A DNA stretch of 64,000 nt from Candidatus Thorarchaeota archaeon (lineage in GTDB: Archaea > Asgardarchaeota > Thorarchaeia > Thorarchaeales > Thorarchaeaceae). Below are positions 17,911 to 27,076 of the stretch, piece after piece. The notes below the pieces were generated by a model. That model was not told the origin of the DNA, ran no database searches, and was given only the letters and a program-made list of their open reading frames with translations. The stretch spans positions 124,001 to 188,000 of the forward strand of contig JAGSHN010000012.1 in NCBI GenBank assembly GCA_029855935.1. Reading direction: 5' to 3'. The translations under genes were made by a program, and so were the position numbers. Numbering within the stretch: the first letter of the stretch is position 1; each line of letters starts with the position of its first letter.

Positions 17911-18606
17911 TCAGGACAATGTGAAACGGAACTCATAACCCGCCGCCCACTCCGCAGTCACGGACTGATTCGGTTCCATGACCAGAGGAGTACAACCAGA
18001 TGCAAACTGGTCCACATACTTCTTGAACTTCGTGGTCTGCTCCTCAGAGGACCAGCGCATCGCGATACCAAGTTTCGGTGACGCATCGATGCAGAGGTTG
18101 ACAGCATCCTTGACACCGAACACACCCTCACCACTGATGGGGACAATCAGGATGTCGGTGTCAAACTGACCGAAGGGCCCCCTGACGATGGTGTCACCCA
18201 GATACGAGACTCGCATCTTGCCCATCTGAATATACAGTCCAAGGTTTTCGACATCCTCGTTCGCCTCCGGACTCCGTCTCTTCAGCGGGAATGCCGTGAC
18301 CTTGAGACCCGGTATCTCGTAGGGCTCGTCTGGCCGCAGGACGTGCAGGAGCCAGGGTCTGGCGCCCTGCGCGCGGGCCTTCTCGATGGTCTCCTCGTTG
18401 CCCAAGATCCACGCCTTCGCGTTGTTCGCGATCGTGGCGGCATTGCCGAGCGCATCGTCCATACGATTGGTGGCTATGATCACCCTGACATCGAGGTTGT
18501 CTGGGACCACAGCCTCGCCATTCCAGATGCCAGGATTCAGCAGGACTGACGTTTCCTTGGACTCTACTACGAAGGACGTGTGACCCAGGTAAGTTATCTT
18601 CAGCAA
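17911..18606 (-). CDS. metallo-beta-lactamase-fold protein lacking the HxHxDH motif
   Basis: The protein has 231 residues and resembles the UlaG/YtnP-like branch (MBL_B): LKITYLGHTSFVVES at the N-terminus, VSYLGDT in the middle and DILIVPISG. The active enzymes hold two metals with HxHxDH. At that place this protein has IIATNRMDDALGN, and the LLDP aspartate before it is Asn (VLLNPG). It is probably catalytically dead. The start chosen is TTG 18606 after GGAAGTGAT. The longer reading frame to 18714 would begin upstream of the start predicted from the TATA box at 18683-18690. It is followed by the beta-sandwich protein gene. Confidence 0.75.
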   Translation of the reverse strand: MLKITYLGHTSFVVESKETSVLLNPGIWNGEAVVPDNLDVRVIIATNRMDDALGNAATIANNAKAWILGNEETIEKARAQGARPWLLHVLRPDEPYEIPGLKVTAFPLKRRSPEANEDVENLGLYIQMGKMRVSYLGDTIVRGPFGQFDTDILIVPISGEGVFGVKDAVNLCIDASPKLGIAMRWSSEEQTTKFKKYVDQFASGCTPLVMEPNQSVTAEWAAGYEFRFTLS

Positions 18607-18682
18607 ACAATCACTTCCTTTCCTCGGACTTGGTACCCTCTGAGCCGGAAAACTTGCGTCGAGATATGGAAACCACTGCTGG

Positions 18683-18690
18683 CTTAAAAG
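18683..18690 (-). promoter_or_regulatory. TATA box of MBL-fold gene
   Basis: Reads CTTTTAAG on the minus strand and predicts a transcript start near 18660 and a leader of about 55 bases before TTG 18606. Confidence 0.5.
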
Positions 18691-18848
18691 GAAATTGTAG
18701 AGGGACTTGAACACGAAGCGGGTCGTGAATGGCAGTCCCCTATGAGATGCATAGCGCGCGTTTTGATGTCACTCGGCATTCCCTAGAGTTGGGCTTATGT
18801 ACGCCGAGCAGTGATATGGGATGGATGATTGACAGATGAGGGGATAGA

Positions 18849-20132
18849 GTGTTTCCGCATGTCGTCACCAGTAAGTTTCGCAAGAAGCTGAAGGCCGTCC
18901 TGCTGGATGTCAAGGCTGACTTCGAGCGGCGTGAGAAGGCCTTCGAACGCGACGAGCGGAGAATCAAAGAGGAGCTTCTGGCAGCCATAGACTGTCATCC
19001 GCCACGACCAAAGATCGACGACTTCTACATTGCAGCTGTTGATGGTTCAGGACATCCGCGCGTTGCCACCTTTGACGACATTCGGGTGCACATAGTCACT
19101 CGCGCTATCTCCTTGCTGCGCACCAGTCCGGATGGGGACGCACCATTCCAAGAGGTGGGTCCGCAGGCCAGGGACGCGGGACTCCTCACGGAGCAGCCAG
19201 AGTCGGACTTCTTCTGGCACTCAGGCGTTGGTCGCGATGCCCTTGAGAAGCTGAAGGAGACAATACTGGAGTTCTATCCCATTGATGACACCGAGAAGAT
19301 AGTTCTGCCCTACTTCAAGGATCTGCTGGGAGTGTCCTCCCTAGACGAGCTGGCGGACCACTCCCCCGAATACCAGATACCCAACTCGGTGCGCGAGAGT
19401 CTGATCTCTGATGATATGATACTCTCCGAACGCACACTCCACGAGCAGGTCATGAGGGTCTACGAGTATGCTGCTGCCCGCCAGCTCGTTGAGAATGAGG
19501 AGATGCGGCCGAGGTATCTCTTCCTCGACGGGTCCCTCACACTGTTCCTACGTCGTTCAAGGTCATATCCCTCATATCCATCGGGCTTTGTCCTCCGTGA
19601 GCTCGTCTCATCTGCCCGCAAGAGAGGAGTGATCATTGGAGCTGTCAGCAAGGACCACACCATTCCGTTTGCCCATAGGATTGCCACGATGGCGACGGAG
19701 GTCTTCCCACGAGGAACCAAGTGGTTCTGCAGACTTCCATCAGATGACGACCCCGGTCACGGTCTTGAGATCTACAAGGACAGAATCTACATACCCCCGA
19801 CTCTGGCAGTGACCTATCTGTTCTGCTTCTCACCTGACAATCGTCCGTCGAGAATAGACTTTGACCGCATCTGGTGGCTTGAGAATATCTTTGTCAATGG
19901 TGACCCAGAGACCACACGGGCGAATGAGATTACTCTGTTTCGTGACATCGAACTGATGTCCCGGGATGCCCGATGGTACGGCTATCCTGTCCCCCTCGCC
20001 CTTGCGCACAATGAGTGCACGCTGACGCGGGACAATCTCCGTGCCATTCGTCACGAGGCACGGGCTCTGCTACGGGAGATTGAGCTCGACTTTACCGAGG
20101 TGAATCCTCTTCGTGAGGACTACAATCTATGA
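18849..20132 (+). CDS. nurA: NurA 5'-3' nuclease
   Basis: The protein has 427 residues. NurA is the nuclease partner of the HerA translocase in archaeal end resection of double-strand breaks. The NurA domain carries the metal aspartates in AVDGSG (about 65-70) and LFLDGSL (about 223-229), plus VSKDH (about 264-268). An N-terminal helical region (1-50) is rich in Arg, Lys and Glu. Starts at GTG behind GAGGGGATAGA. First gene of a four-gene run with herA, mre11 and rad50, all on the plus strand and with gaps of 3-14 bases. Confidence 0.9.
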   Translation: MFPHVVTSKFRKKLKAVLLDVKADFERREKAFERDERRIKEELLAAIDCHPPRPKIDDFYIAAVDGSGHPRVATFDDIRVHIVTRAISLLRTSPDGDAPFQEVGPQARDAGLLTEQPESDFFWHSGVGRDALEKLKETILEFYPIDDTEKIVLPYFKDLLGVSSLDELADHSPEYQIPNSVRESLISDDMILSERTLHEQVMRVYEYAAARQLVENEEMRPRYLFLDGSLTLFLRRSRSYPSYPSGFVLRELVSSARKRGVIIGAVSKDHTIPFAHRIATMATEVFPRGTKWFCRLPSDDDPGHGLEIYKDRIYIPPTLAVTYLFCFSPDNRPSRIDFDRIWWLENIFVNGDPETTRANEITLFRDIELMSRDARWYGYPVPLALAHNECTLTRDNLRAIRHEARALLREIELDFTEVNPLREDYNL

Positions 20133-20145
20133 GGTGTGAACTGAG

Positions 20146-21948
20146 ATGAATGCGGAGACTGAGAAAAATCAGGAGATAGATCTTGACAAACAGGCCGAGC
20201 TGTTCGGCCGAGTGTCCTCCGGTGACCAGACCTCTCTGGTGCTAATCTGCAACGATGACGACCTGGCCACTGGCCGCTTGCTTCTGATTCGTTCAACGCG
20301 TGGAGGAGAGGAGCGCATATTCTTCTTCCTCGTACTGCGTGTGAGCAACTACCTGAAGTATGTTGACAAGGCAGAGGATGTCGCAAGCACACTTGTGGCA
20401 TTTGAGGACGCATATCTCATAGACGGCAGTCTGAGATTCTTTCTTGAGGTGGAGGGTCATCTCCTTGGGTATGCTCAGAAGAACAAGCAGAAGGGGGTCT
20501 GGGAGTTCCGTCCATCAAAGCGCACACCCGAGCACTTTGCGCATGTATACATCCCCCAGAAGAAGACAGCCGAGAAGTTGATTGGGACTCTCTTCGGACC
20601 ACAGCTCGACGGTGAGATATACGTAGGCGATCTTGAGGACGGGGACACAGCTCTTCCAGTGCGAGTGAACCTGCCAGTCAAGTTCCTCCCGATGCATCTC
20701 GGCATCTTCGGGTCCACTGGTGCGGGAAAGAGCAACCTGATGATGGTCCTCATCAAGTCGTTCATTGACCACAACCTTGAGGTCCGGCGTGGAGCGGCTC
20801 GGTCGAGACAGCCACTTGTCTCCGCATTCTGCATAGACCCTCACGACGAGTTTGCAACTGGCACGGACACATACGGCATTCACGACATCGTCGAGGCTAT
20901 GGATGACAGTCGCAGGAACGAGGTCATGGGCGACTTCTACTACCTGACATCGACGATCAGAGCAGTCCCAAGGGAGATAAAGAGGTACGCACGTGAGCTG
21001 AGAATCCTCTGGGACGAGATACAGCCAGAGGACCTGTACTCAATCATGGACTTCAGCCCGCAGATGTCGTGGTTCATAGATGATGTATACGCCCGCGTGG
21101 GCGATCGCTGGGTCTCCGAGATTCTCAACATGATTGAAACTCCTCAGGGTGTCACTCCAGGGACGTTCAGAGCCGTTCAGCGCCGGTTGGCCTTTCTCAA
21201 GAACTCTGACTTGTTTGTGGACTCGGGGGCGTCGACACTGGACGACATCATCTACGCACTTGAGAACGGGCGAGTTCTCATTGTCAATACGTCTCTGATG
21301 AGCAGCACCGAGCAGTTCTTGGTGACGACAATCGTGACGAGGACGATCTCCGACCTCCGCAGAGCTCTGAAGAGCAGCATGACGCTTGGTGACTTCAAGA
21401 AACAGGCACAGGAGAGGCTTCCTCACGGTCTGTACCAACGGATACACGAGCGGATGATAGCTCTGTATGCGAGAGGGCGAACAGCTAATGACGACTCACC
21501 AGTAGCGAGTCCCACCGAACTTCCCGCTGTGATGATCACTGTGGAGGAGGCCCCCTCCATTCTCAACCCCGAGCTGATGAAGGGGCGGTCGGTCTTCAAG
21601 GATGTTTCGCGCCAGGGGCGCAAGTTCAACATCGGCCTGATAGTCATCAGTCAGCAGGTGAGCGTGCTCGACAGGGTCATTCTCAGCCAGATGAACACGC
21701 AGATCAGTCTGCGGCTCAACAACAAGACCGAGATCAAGAGCTGTATTGACAACGCAAGTATTAACATATCTGGATACGAGGACAAGTTCCGTACGATGGC
21801 ACGTGGTGAGGCCCTACTCACGGCCTCTTATCGTGATGTACCACTTCCCGTGAAGATACCAAAGTTCGATGATCTGTTCGAACATGATAAGAGGCGGTAC
21901 AAGGGCGGCACATCCAAGAGGCGTACAACCAGACATGCCCTCCCGTAG
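20146..21948 (+). CDS. herA: HerA DNA translocase
   Basis: A 600-residue HerA-FtsK-type hexameric ATPase. A HAS-barrel-like N-terminal domain (about 10-150) precedes the RecA core. Walker A is GSTGAGKSN (about 189-197), Walker B TVEEAPS (about 465), and a downstream sensor segment reads IVISQQV, followed by QMNTQISLRLNNKTE. It drives DNA through the ring and activates NurA to produce 3' overhangs. A GAGGTG site lies before the ATG, 14 bases after nurA. Confidence 0.93.
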   Translation: MNAETEKNQEIDLDKQAELFGRVSSGDQTSLVLICNDDDLATGRLLLIRSTRGGEERIFFFLVLRVSNYLKYVDKAEDVASTLVAFEDAYLIDGSLRFFLEVEGHLLGYAQKNKQKGVWEFRPSKRTPEHFAHVYIPQKKTAEKLIGTLFGPQLDGEIYVGDLEDGDTALPVRVNLPVKFLPMHLGIFGSTGAGKSNLMMVLIKSFIDHNLEVRRGAARSRQPLVSAFCIDPHDEFATGTDTYGIHDIVEAMDDSRRNEVMGDFYYLTSTIRAVPREIKRYARELRILWDEIQPEDLYSIMDFSPQMSWFIDDVYARVGDRWVSEILNMIETPQGVTPGTFRAVQRRLAFLKNSDLFVDSGASTLDDIIYALENGRVLIVNTSLMSSTEQFLVTTIVTRTISDLRRALKSSMTLGDFKKQAQERLPHGLYQRIHERMIALYARGRTANDDSPVASPTELPAVMITVEEAPSILNPELMKGRSVFKDVSRQGRKFNIGLIVISQQVSVLDRVILSQMNTQISLRLNNKTEIKSCIDNASINISGYEDKFRTMARGEALLTASYRDVPLPVKIPKFDDLFEHDKRRYKGGTSKRRTTRHALP

Positions 21949-21962
21949 GAGAAGATGAAGTC

Positions 21963-23273
21963 GTGACCATTCGCATCGCCCATCTCTCGGACACCCATCT
22001 TGGCTACTCGCCACGAACTGGTGTCAAGCAGAATGTGTGGGGAGTTGAGATGCGGTCACGGCTCATCGAGAACGACTTCTATGAGCGCTTTGTCGAGGTC
22101 TTTCACAGGATTGCAGCACTGGACCCGCCAGTCGACCTAGTGATTCACTCGGGCGATCTCTATGACTCGCCTTGGGACAAGAACCCCTCGCAACCACCTG
22201 TTATGGCACAGGAGACTGTGATACGCACTCTCCGCGAGTTCATCGAGAAGACGGGCATCCCCGTCCTGATTCTCGAGGGTAACCACGGCCTCTACCGCAC
22301 ACGCCACGTGAGTCTGCTCGACATAATCCGGGTGTCAGTCCCCGGTGTCAATGTGGCCACCCGGATGGACATGAGGCGAGCGTGGGCGGGCGGAGAGCCC
22401 CTGATCTTCTCGTATGACGAGGCCGATGTCTACTGCTTCCCCTTTATCGAGCCTGCAGTCCTTGAAGCCACCGAGACCAAGCATCTGTTCTTTGACTGGA
22501 TTCTCAATCAACAGGCCCCCAAGCCCAGTCGGACATCAATCGCCGTGGCCCACGGAATGCCACTTGACGGGACACTGTACGATCAGATTCTCACGAATGA
22601 CTACGACTATGTTGCCCTTGGTCACGACCATCGGCAGGGAGAGTTCGGTCCTAAGGCGTGGTACGCGGGCAGCATTGAACGCTGGCGGTTCGATGAGGCT
22701 GGCCAGAAGAAGGGCTTTCTCGTCGTCGAGGCCTCAAACGGCGAGAGTCCTGTTGTGGATCCCCAGTACTTGGAGTTCCGTCGTCCGGTGTACAATGAGA
22801 GAGTCGATGTTGGAACGAACCCGACTCCCGAGTGGGTGGCTGAGACTCTGCTGGGCTGGCTCGATGAGCACGGGCTCCGGACTGCCTGGGACCCTGAGTC
22901 TGCCGCCCGGGTGCGGTTTGTCCTGACGGGGGAGATGCCACAGAGTCGGGTGTTGGATCTCTCTCTCAGGCTTGAGGCCCTGAGGGCGGAGGTATTGAGG
23001 GACGGTTCGGAATACAACGTGGCTCAGCTTGTGTGGCAATTTGGCTTCAAGAGGCAGGAGCAGGAGAGTCCCGCTTATCCCGAGGTGGTCTCGGAGTACC
23101 TGATAGACGATCCTGAGGAGGACTTCAAGACCTATCTCAAGGAGTTGAAGATTGATTCCCAATACGACCCGGAGATTCTGACGCGAATAGCTGTGGAGGC
23201 ACTGAGACTCGCTGTGTCGCCTAGCGATGAGCATCTCACGTGGGACACGCTGAAGAAGGATGCGGAGGAGTGA
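21963..23273 (+). CDS. mre11: Mre11 nuclease
   Basis: A 436-residue DNA double-strand-break repair nuclease of the calcineurin-like phosphoesterase fold. Metal-site motifs occur in order: HLSDTHLG (7-14), HSGDLYD, LEGNHG, VAHGMP and LGHDHRQG. Together with Rad50 it processes blocked or protein-linked ends. A C-terminal region of about 170 residues would contact Rad50. The start is GTG 21963. Rad50 begins 3 bases after the stop. Confidence 0.93.
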   Translation: MTIRIAHLSDTHLGYSPRTGVKQNVWGVEMRSRLIENDFYERFVEVFHRIAALDPPVDLVIHSGDLYDSPWDKNPSQPPVMAQETVIRTLREFIEKTGIPVLILEGNHGLYRTRHVSLLDIIRVSVPGVNVATRMDMRRAWAGGEPLIFSYDEADVYCFPFIEPAVLEATETKHLFFDWILNQQAPKPSRTSIAVAHGMPLDGTLYDQILTNDYDYVALGHDHRQGEFGPKAWYAGSIERWRFDEAGQKKGFLVVEASNGESPVVDPQYLEFRRPVYNERVDVGTNPTPEWVAETLLGWLDEHGLRTAWDPESAARVRFVLTGEMPQSRVLDLSLRLEALRAEVLRDGSEYNVAQLVWQFGFKRQEQESPAYPEVVSEYLIDDPEEDFKTYLKELKIDSQYDPEILTRIAVEALRLAVSPSDEHLTWDTLKKDAEE

Positions 23274-23276
23274 ACC

Positions 23277-25364
23277 GTGCGTCTGCTCTACATCAAGATA
23301 AAGAACTTCAAGCCCTTCAGCGAGCTCGAGGTGCCGACCGAGGGCGACCTTCCTGAGGGCCTGATTCTCGTACGCGGCAGGAACTCCACCGGAAAGTCGT
23401 CACTGTTCGAGGCGGTCCTGTGGGCCATCTGGGGTGCGAACGCGGTTGCTCTCTCGAACGAGGACCTGATTAATTCGAATCACACATTCATGCGGGTCGT
23501 ACTGGAGTTCGAGGTTGCAGGCACACGCTACAGGATTGATCGCTCCTACGACCGGGCAACGAGGACGAAGGTTGTTCTATCCAGACACGACGGCTCAAAA
23601 TGGGTGCCAATCGGTGACAGGGTTGGTACTGTAGAGCGTGCCATTCAAGACATTCTCAGACTTGACGTTGACCAGGCACTGAACACACTCCTCGTGCGTC
23701 AGGGTGAGGTCGCTAAGATTGCTCTATCTCGACCAGCCGAGCTCCGAGATCTGCTGGTCAAGGTCTACAATATCGATGTCATTCACGATATGGGTAAACA
23801 CATAGAGTATCTGGAGGACAATCTCAGGGCACGAGTAAAGGCGCTTGAGGAGGACTATGTCAAACCAGAGCGATTGGAGCAGGACCTACGCTCCCTCGAG
23901 GAAGAGGTTGCTACACTTGAGCGCGAGCTGGAGAAGAACACTGCCGAACTGGAGAGCCGTCGTCAGAGCCTGCAAGAACTGCCAGATGGGACCCTAGTAG
24001 ATCGGCTTGAGGCTCTTCAGGAGCAGATGGAGAATACAGAACGCGACATCTCAAGGACTCTAGAGGAGCGCAAGCACGCCCTCAAGCAGGCTGGTCTGCC
24101 TGTGGACTCGGAGGAGGCAGTCTCAGCGCGTCGGAAGGCCCTCGAGTCGCAGATTGAGCGAACGGAGAAAGAGATTGAGAAGCTGAGTCAGGAGTCTGCT
24201 TCTATCAACCAAGAGATTGGGGCAATCAAGGGACGCGAGGCAGACCTGAGAAAGAAGATCGAGACACTGCAGGACGCGTCTGCAGACGACAGTGGAGTGA
24301 CACGCTGTCCCACCTGTTCAAAGCCGCTCGCCCCCGACGAGCGCGATCACATTGTCAGCGAATACCGGGAGATGATAGAGGCTGGGCGGAAGCGGCTGAG
24401 CAAACTCACTCAGAGACGCAAGGAGATCGAGAATGATGTTCGCAAGCTCAGGCACAGACGGTCCAGCCTTGACCTGGCCCTACGTGCGATTGATGATGTG
24501 ATTCGACATGACGAGCGCATAAGGGTAGCACGACAGACTCTGGAGGAGCTCAGACGTCATCTGACATCGACGTTCAAGAAGGTGGGTGTTCCAGACCTTG
24601 ATGCCCTGCTCTCTCGATACGGTGTCAAGGACCTTCCCACACTGAGAAATCAAGCGCGGGTCCTGAAGACTCAGATTGAGGCGCTTGAGAGACGTTGCGA
24701 GGACCTGAGGCGCGATATCGATAGGAGAAAGGACCGGATTGAGGAGTTGCGAGTGGAAGTCGAGACGATGCGGCAGAGGGGGGCCGAGATTGAGGAGCTC
24801 AGGCGCTATGCGGAACATGCTCGATATGTCCGCCTGAACTTGGCCAAGGGCTTCGTGTCTGACTGGGTATTTCAAAAGCGTCTGATAGGGATAATAAGGA
24901 GGGTAACGGTCGACTATCTCGCCTCCTTCACAGCCCAGCAGTACACCTCCATAGATCTCGTGCCAGCGTCTACGGGGAGGACTCCCGGTCTTGTACTTGA
25001 GGTCTACGACCAGCGTGATGGGCTGCGCAAGAGAAAGGAGAAGCTCAGCTACGGCGACAGAACGGCTGTCAGTCTTGCACTACGTATGGGGATTGCTCGC
25101 ACGATGAGTGTCCTGCGGCCGCTGAGAGACAGTCCGTCCAATGCTCCACGTGTGAGATGCGTGATGCTGGACGAACCTCTCTCCGGTCTGGACGCCGAGC
25201 GTCGACAGGCGGTGGTCCTGAGTCTTGTCAACGACTCGAACTTTAGGCAGATCTTCCTCATCACTCACACCGAGGTACAGAACCTCGAGGGAGTGCCTGT
25301 CATTGAGGTGGAGAAGAGCGGGGACTATAGTACCGCCACGCTCGTCCTACCGTCCGAGATATGA
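23277..25364 (+). CDS. rad50: Rad50 ATPase
   Basis: SMC-like ATPase of the Mre11-Rad50 complex. Walker A is GRNSTGKSS near residue 37. Two coiled-coil arms flank a zinc hook (CPTC, about 344-347). The C-terminal half has the KLSYGDRTAVSLALRMGIA signature region and Walker B VMLDEPLSGLD. At 695 residues it is shorter than the roughly 850-900 usual for archaeal Rad50, because the coiled-coil arms are short. The start is GTG 23277. The end of the gene overlaps a possible ATG of the next frame, but that gene probably starts at 25439 behind its own TATA element. Confidence 0.93.
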   Translation: MRLLYIKIKNFKPFSELEVPTEGDLPEGLILVRGRNSTGKSSLFEAVLWAIWGANAVALSNEDLINSNHTFMRVVLEFEVAGTRYRIDRSYDRATRTKVVLSRHDGSKWVPIGDRVGTVERAIQDILRLDVDQALNTLLVRQGEVAKIALSRPAELRDLLVKVYNIDVIHDMGKHIEYLEDNLRARVKALEEDYVKPERLEQDLRSLEEEVATLERELEKNTAELESRRQSLQELPDGTLVDRLEALQEQMENTERDISRTLEERKHALKQAGLPVDSEEAVSARRKALESQIERTEKEIEKLSQESASINQEIGAIKGREADLRKKIETLQDASADDSGVTRCPTCSKPLAPDERDHIVSEYREMIEAGRKRLSKLTQRRKEIENDVRKLRHRRSSLDLALRAIDDVIRHDERIRVARQTLEELRRHLTSTFKKVGVPDLDALLSRYGVKDLPTLRNQARVLKTQIEALERRCEDLRRDIDRRKDRIEELRVEVETMRQRGAEIEELRRYAEHARYVRLNLAKGFVSDWVFQKRLIGIIRRVTVDYLASFTAQQYTSIDLVPASTGRTPGLVLEVYDQRDGLRKRKEKLSYGDRTAVSLALRMGIARTMSVLRPLRDSPSNAPRVRCVMLDEPLSGLDAERRQAVVLSLVNDSNFRQIFLITHTEVQNLEGVPVIEVEKSGDYSTATLVLPSEI

Positions 25365-25438
25365 CCACACTCGACGCACACAAGACATTCTCTCCACTTA
25401 CAGCAAGTATATCTATACGTTCGAGAAGTCCCTATTCT

Positions 25439-27076
25439 ATGGCGCGGCGGATGGTAAGGTTCCTTGTCCATCTTGTCACAGAGTACGGGATCCTTGTAGT
25501 CGTTCTTGGCTTCGGTCTGTACGTCTGGTTGGTCGTGTTCAATGCCGCACTTGTGGACTATCTTGATGCAAATCTGTGGCGATTCAGGGCTGTATGGCTG
25601 GGGAACGGAGACTTCACGGTCTTCGGCTACACGGTGTCGTATCACCTCGAGGGGTATTCTGACTACTCCTTCTTCTACGTCCACTGGGGGAACAACCTTC
25701 TCAATGGTGTGATGCCCTACTCCGACAGTTTCGGCCACATCTACTTGGACGGGTTGACCAACAACAACGGTCTATACATATTCCCTCCCCTGTACGCCTA
25801 TCTCTACGGGATTGGAATCGCCCTTGGTCTTGATGGCTACTGGGGGATTGGCGCAATTCTAGCTGCATTTGGTTATCTTACAGCTCTTCCGACCTACGGC
25901 CTCGCAAGGCACCTCTCTGGGAGTCGTCACGCCGGCGAAGCTGCTGCACTGACCTATCTCCTCAACCCGAATGTCCTCTATCATGTCGACTTTGTCTGGC
26001 TCAATACCTCCCCCTTCATATTCTTCTTCTTCCTGGGATTCTATCTGCTCGTCAGAGGTCACAGACATGCTGGTACTCTATCGATAGTGACAGCCGCGCT
26101 CTTCAAGCAGATGGCTTGGTTTCTGGGAATCCCCTTGGTGATCTACCTGCTCATCCGCCCCCGAAGATGCCCGCATGATGAGACCGACGCTGATGGGGCC
26201 GGTCCAGCTGATGACGAGGGAGCCGATGTCACCATTCCAGAGCCACAGGGTGACGGGGAAGAATCCTCACAGGAGGGGACTCTCGTCCGACTGTTCCATG
26301 TTCTCAACCGTGTCTTCGATCTCAAGGGCTTCATCACCAGTGCGCTGCTCGTTGTGGCCTATGTCATCGCAGTGATGCTACCGTTCCTTGTCATGTATCC
26401 CTCCCTGACACTACGGAACATCTCGCTGGCAGCAGGAGGATTTGCTCTTGACTCTTACACAGACCCTCCACCCTATGGTTCTCCAATGAGGCTACAGGTG
26501 CTTCCAGTCGTCGCCGGTCTCCCGGCCCTCGCCGAGTTTCTCGACGGGCTCATCTACAGCAAGTACCCGCTCATCTTCGGTGTCTGTCTATTGGCTGGTC
26601 TGATGTTGGTTCAGCGAAGAGACGAGGACCGACCAGTCTACTACGCGAGACGCCTGTTGTTCTTGGCTCTCATTCTGATGCTCTGGGTCCATCTCGCAGG
26701 GCCGAGAGGGGTCTACAAGTACTATTTCACGCTCTTCGCACCGTTCTTCTCAATCTTCTCGTCGTCCAAGATGGTGACGAGCAGAGAGGAACACGTGGGA
26801 TTCTCTCTGTCCATGGTGTGGTTGCCGTTCGCGCTATCCGCTCTCATCCTTCTCCCCCCGCGGGAGGTGTACCTTGCTGGTGTCCTCCTAATCTTCGTCG
26901 GCTATCTTGCAGCCGATACGGTGGGTAGTCTGTGGTTCATTGTGACCTCGCCTCTCCGCTGGCTATCACGACTACTCCATCCATATGCGCAACGTCTGAA
27001 GGGCGTTGTCGCGGCACGTGCTAGACGGGCGATGCTCTCACATCCGAATTCCGACACAGAGAACAGGGAGGGATGA
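25439..27076 (+). CDS. polytopic membrane protein, possible GT-C-type glycosyltransferase (paralogue 1)
   Basis: About 545 residues with roughly ten membrane helices. Conserved with the next gene: FRAVWLGNGDFTVFGY, YHLEGYSDYSFFYVHWG, IFPPLYAYLYGIG, and ALFKQMAWF. Multi-spanning helices, an aspartate-containing first outer loop and a FKQ motif resemble dolichol- or polyprenol-phosphate-sugar-dependent mannosyltransferases, but the family is not certain. A charged cytoplasmic loop lies at about 240-285. The start is ATG 25439, since AGTATATCTATA lies at about 25406-25417; a longer frame overlaps the rad50 stop. It overlaps the next gene by 4 bp (ATGA). Confidence 0.75.
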   Translation: MARRMVRFLVHLVTEYGILVVVLGFGLYVWLVVFNAALVDYLDANLWRFRAVWLGNGDFTVFGYTVSYHLEGYSDYSFFYVHWGNNLLNGVMPYSDSFGHIYLDGLTNNNGLYIFPPLYAYLYGIGIALGLDGYWGIGAILAAFGYLTALPTYGLARHLSGSRHAGEAAALTYLLNPNVLYHVDFVWLNTSPFIFFFFLGFYLLVRGHRHAGTLSIVTAALFKQMAWFLGIPLVIYLLIRPRRCPHDETDADGAGPADDEGADVTIPEPQGDGEESSQEGTLVRLFHVLNRVFDLKGFITSALLVVAYVIAVMLPFLVMYPSLTLRNISLAAGGFALDSYTDPPPYGSPMRLQVLPVVAGLPALAEFLDGLIYSKYPLIFGVCLLAGLMLVQRRDEDRPVYYARRLLFLALILMLWVHLAGPRGVYKYYFTLFAPFFSIFSSSKMVTSREEHVGFSLSMVWLPFALSALILLPPREVYLAGVLLIFVGYLAADTVGSLWFIVTSPLRWLSRLLHPYAQRLKGVVAARARRAMLSHPNSDTENREG

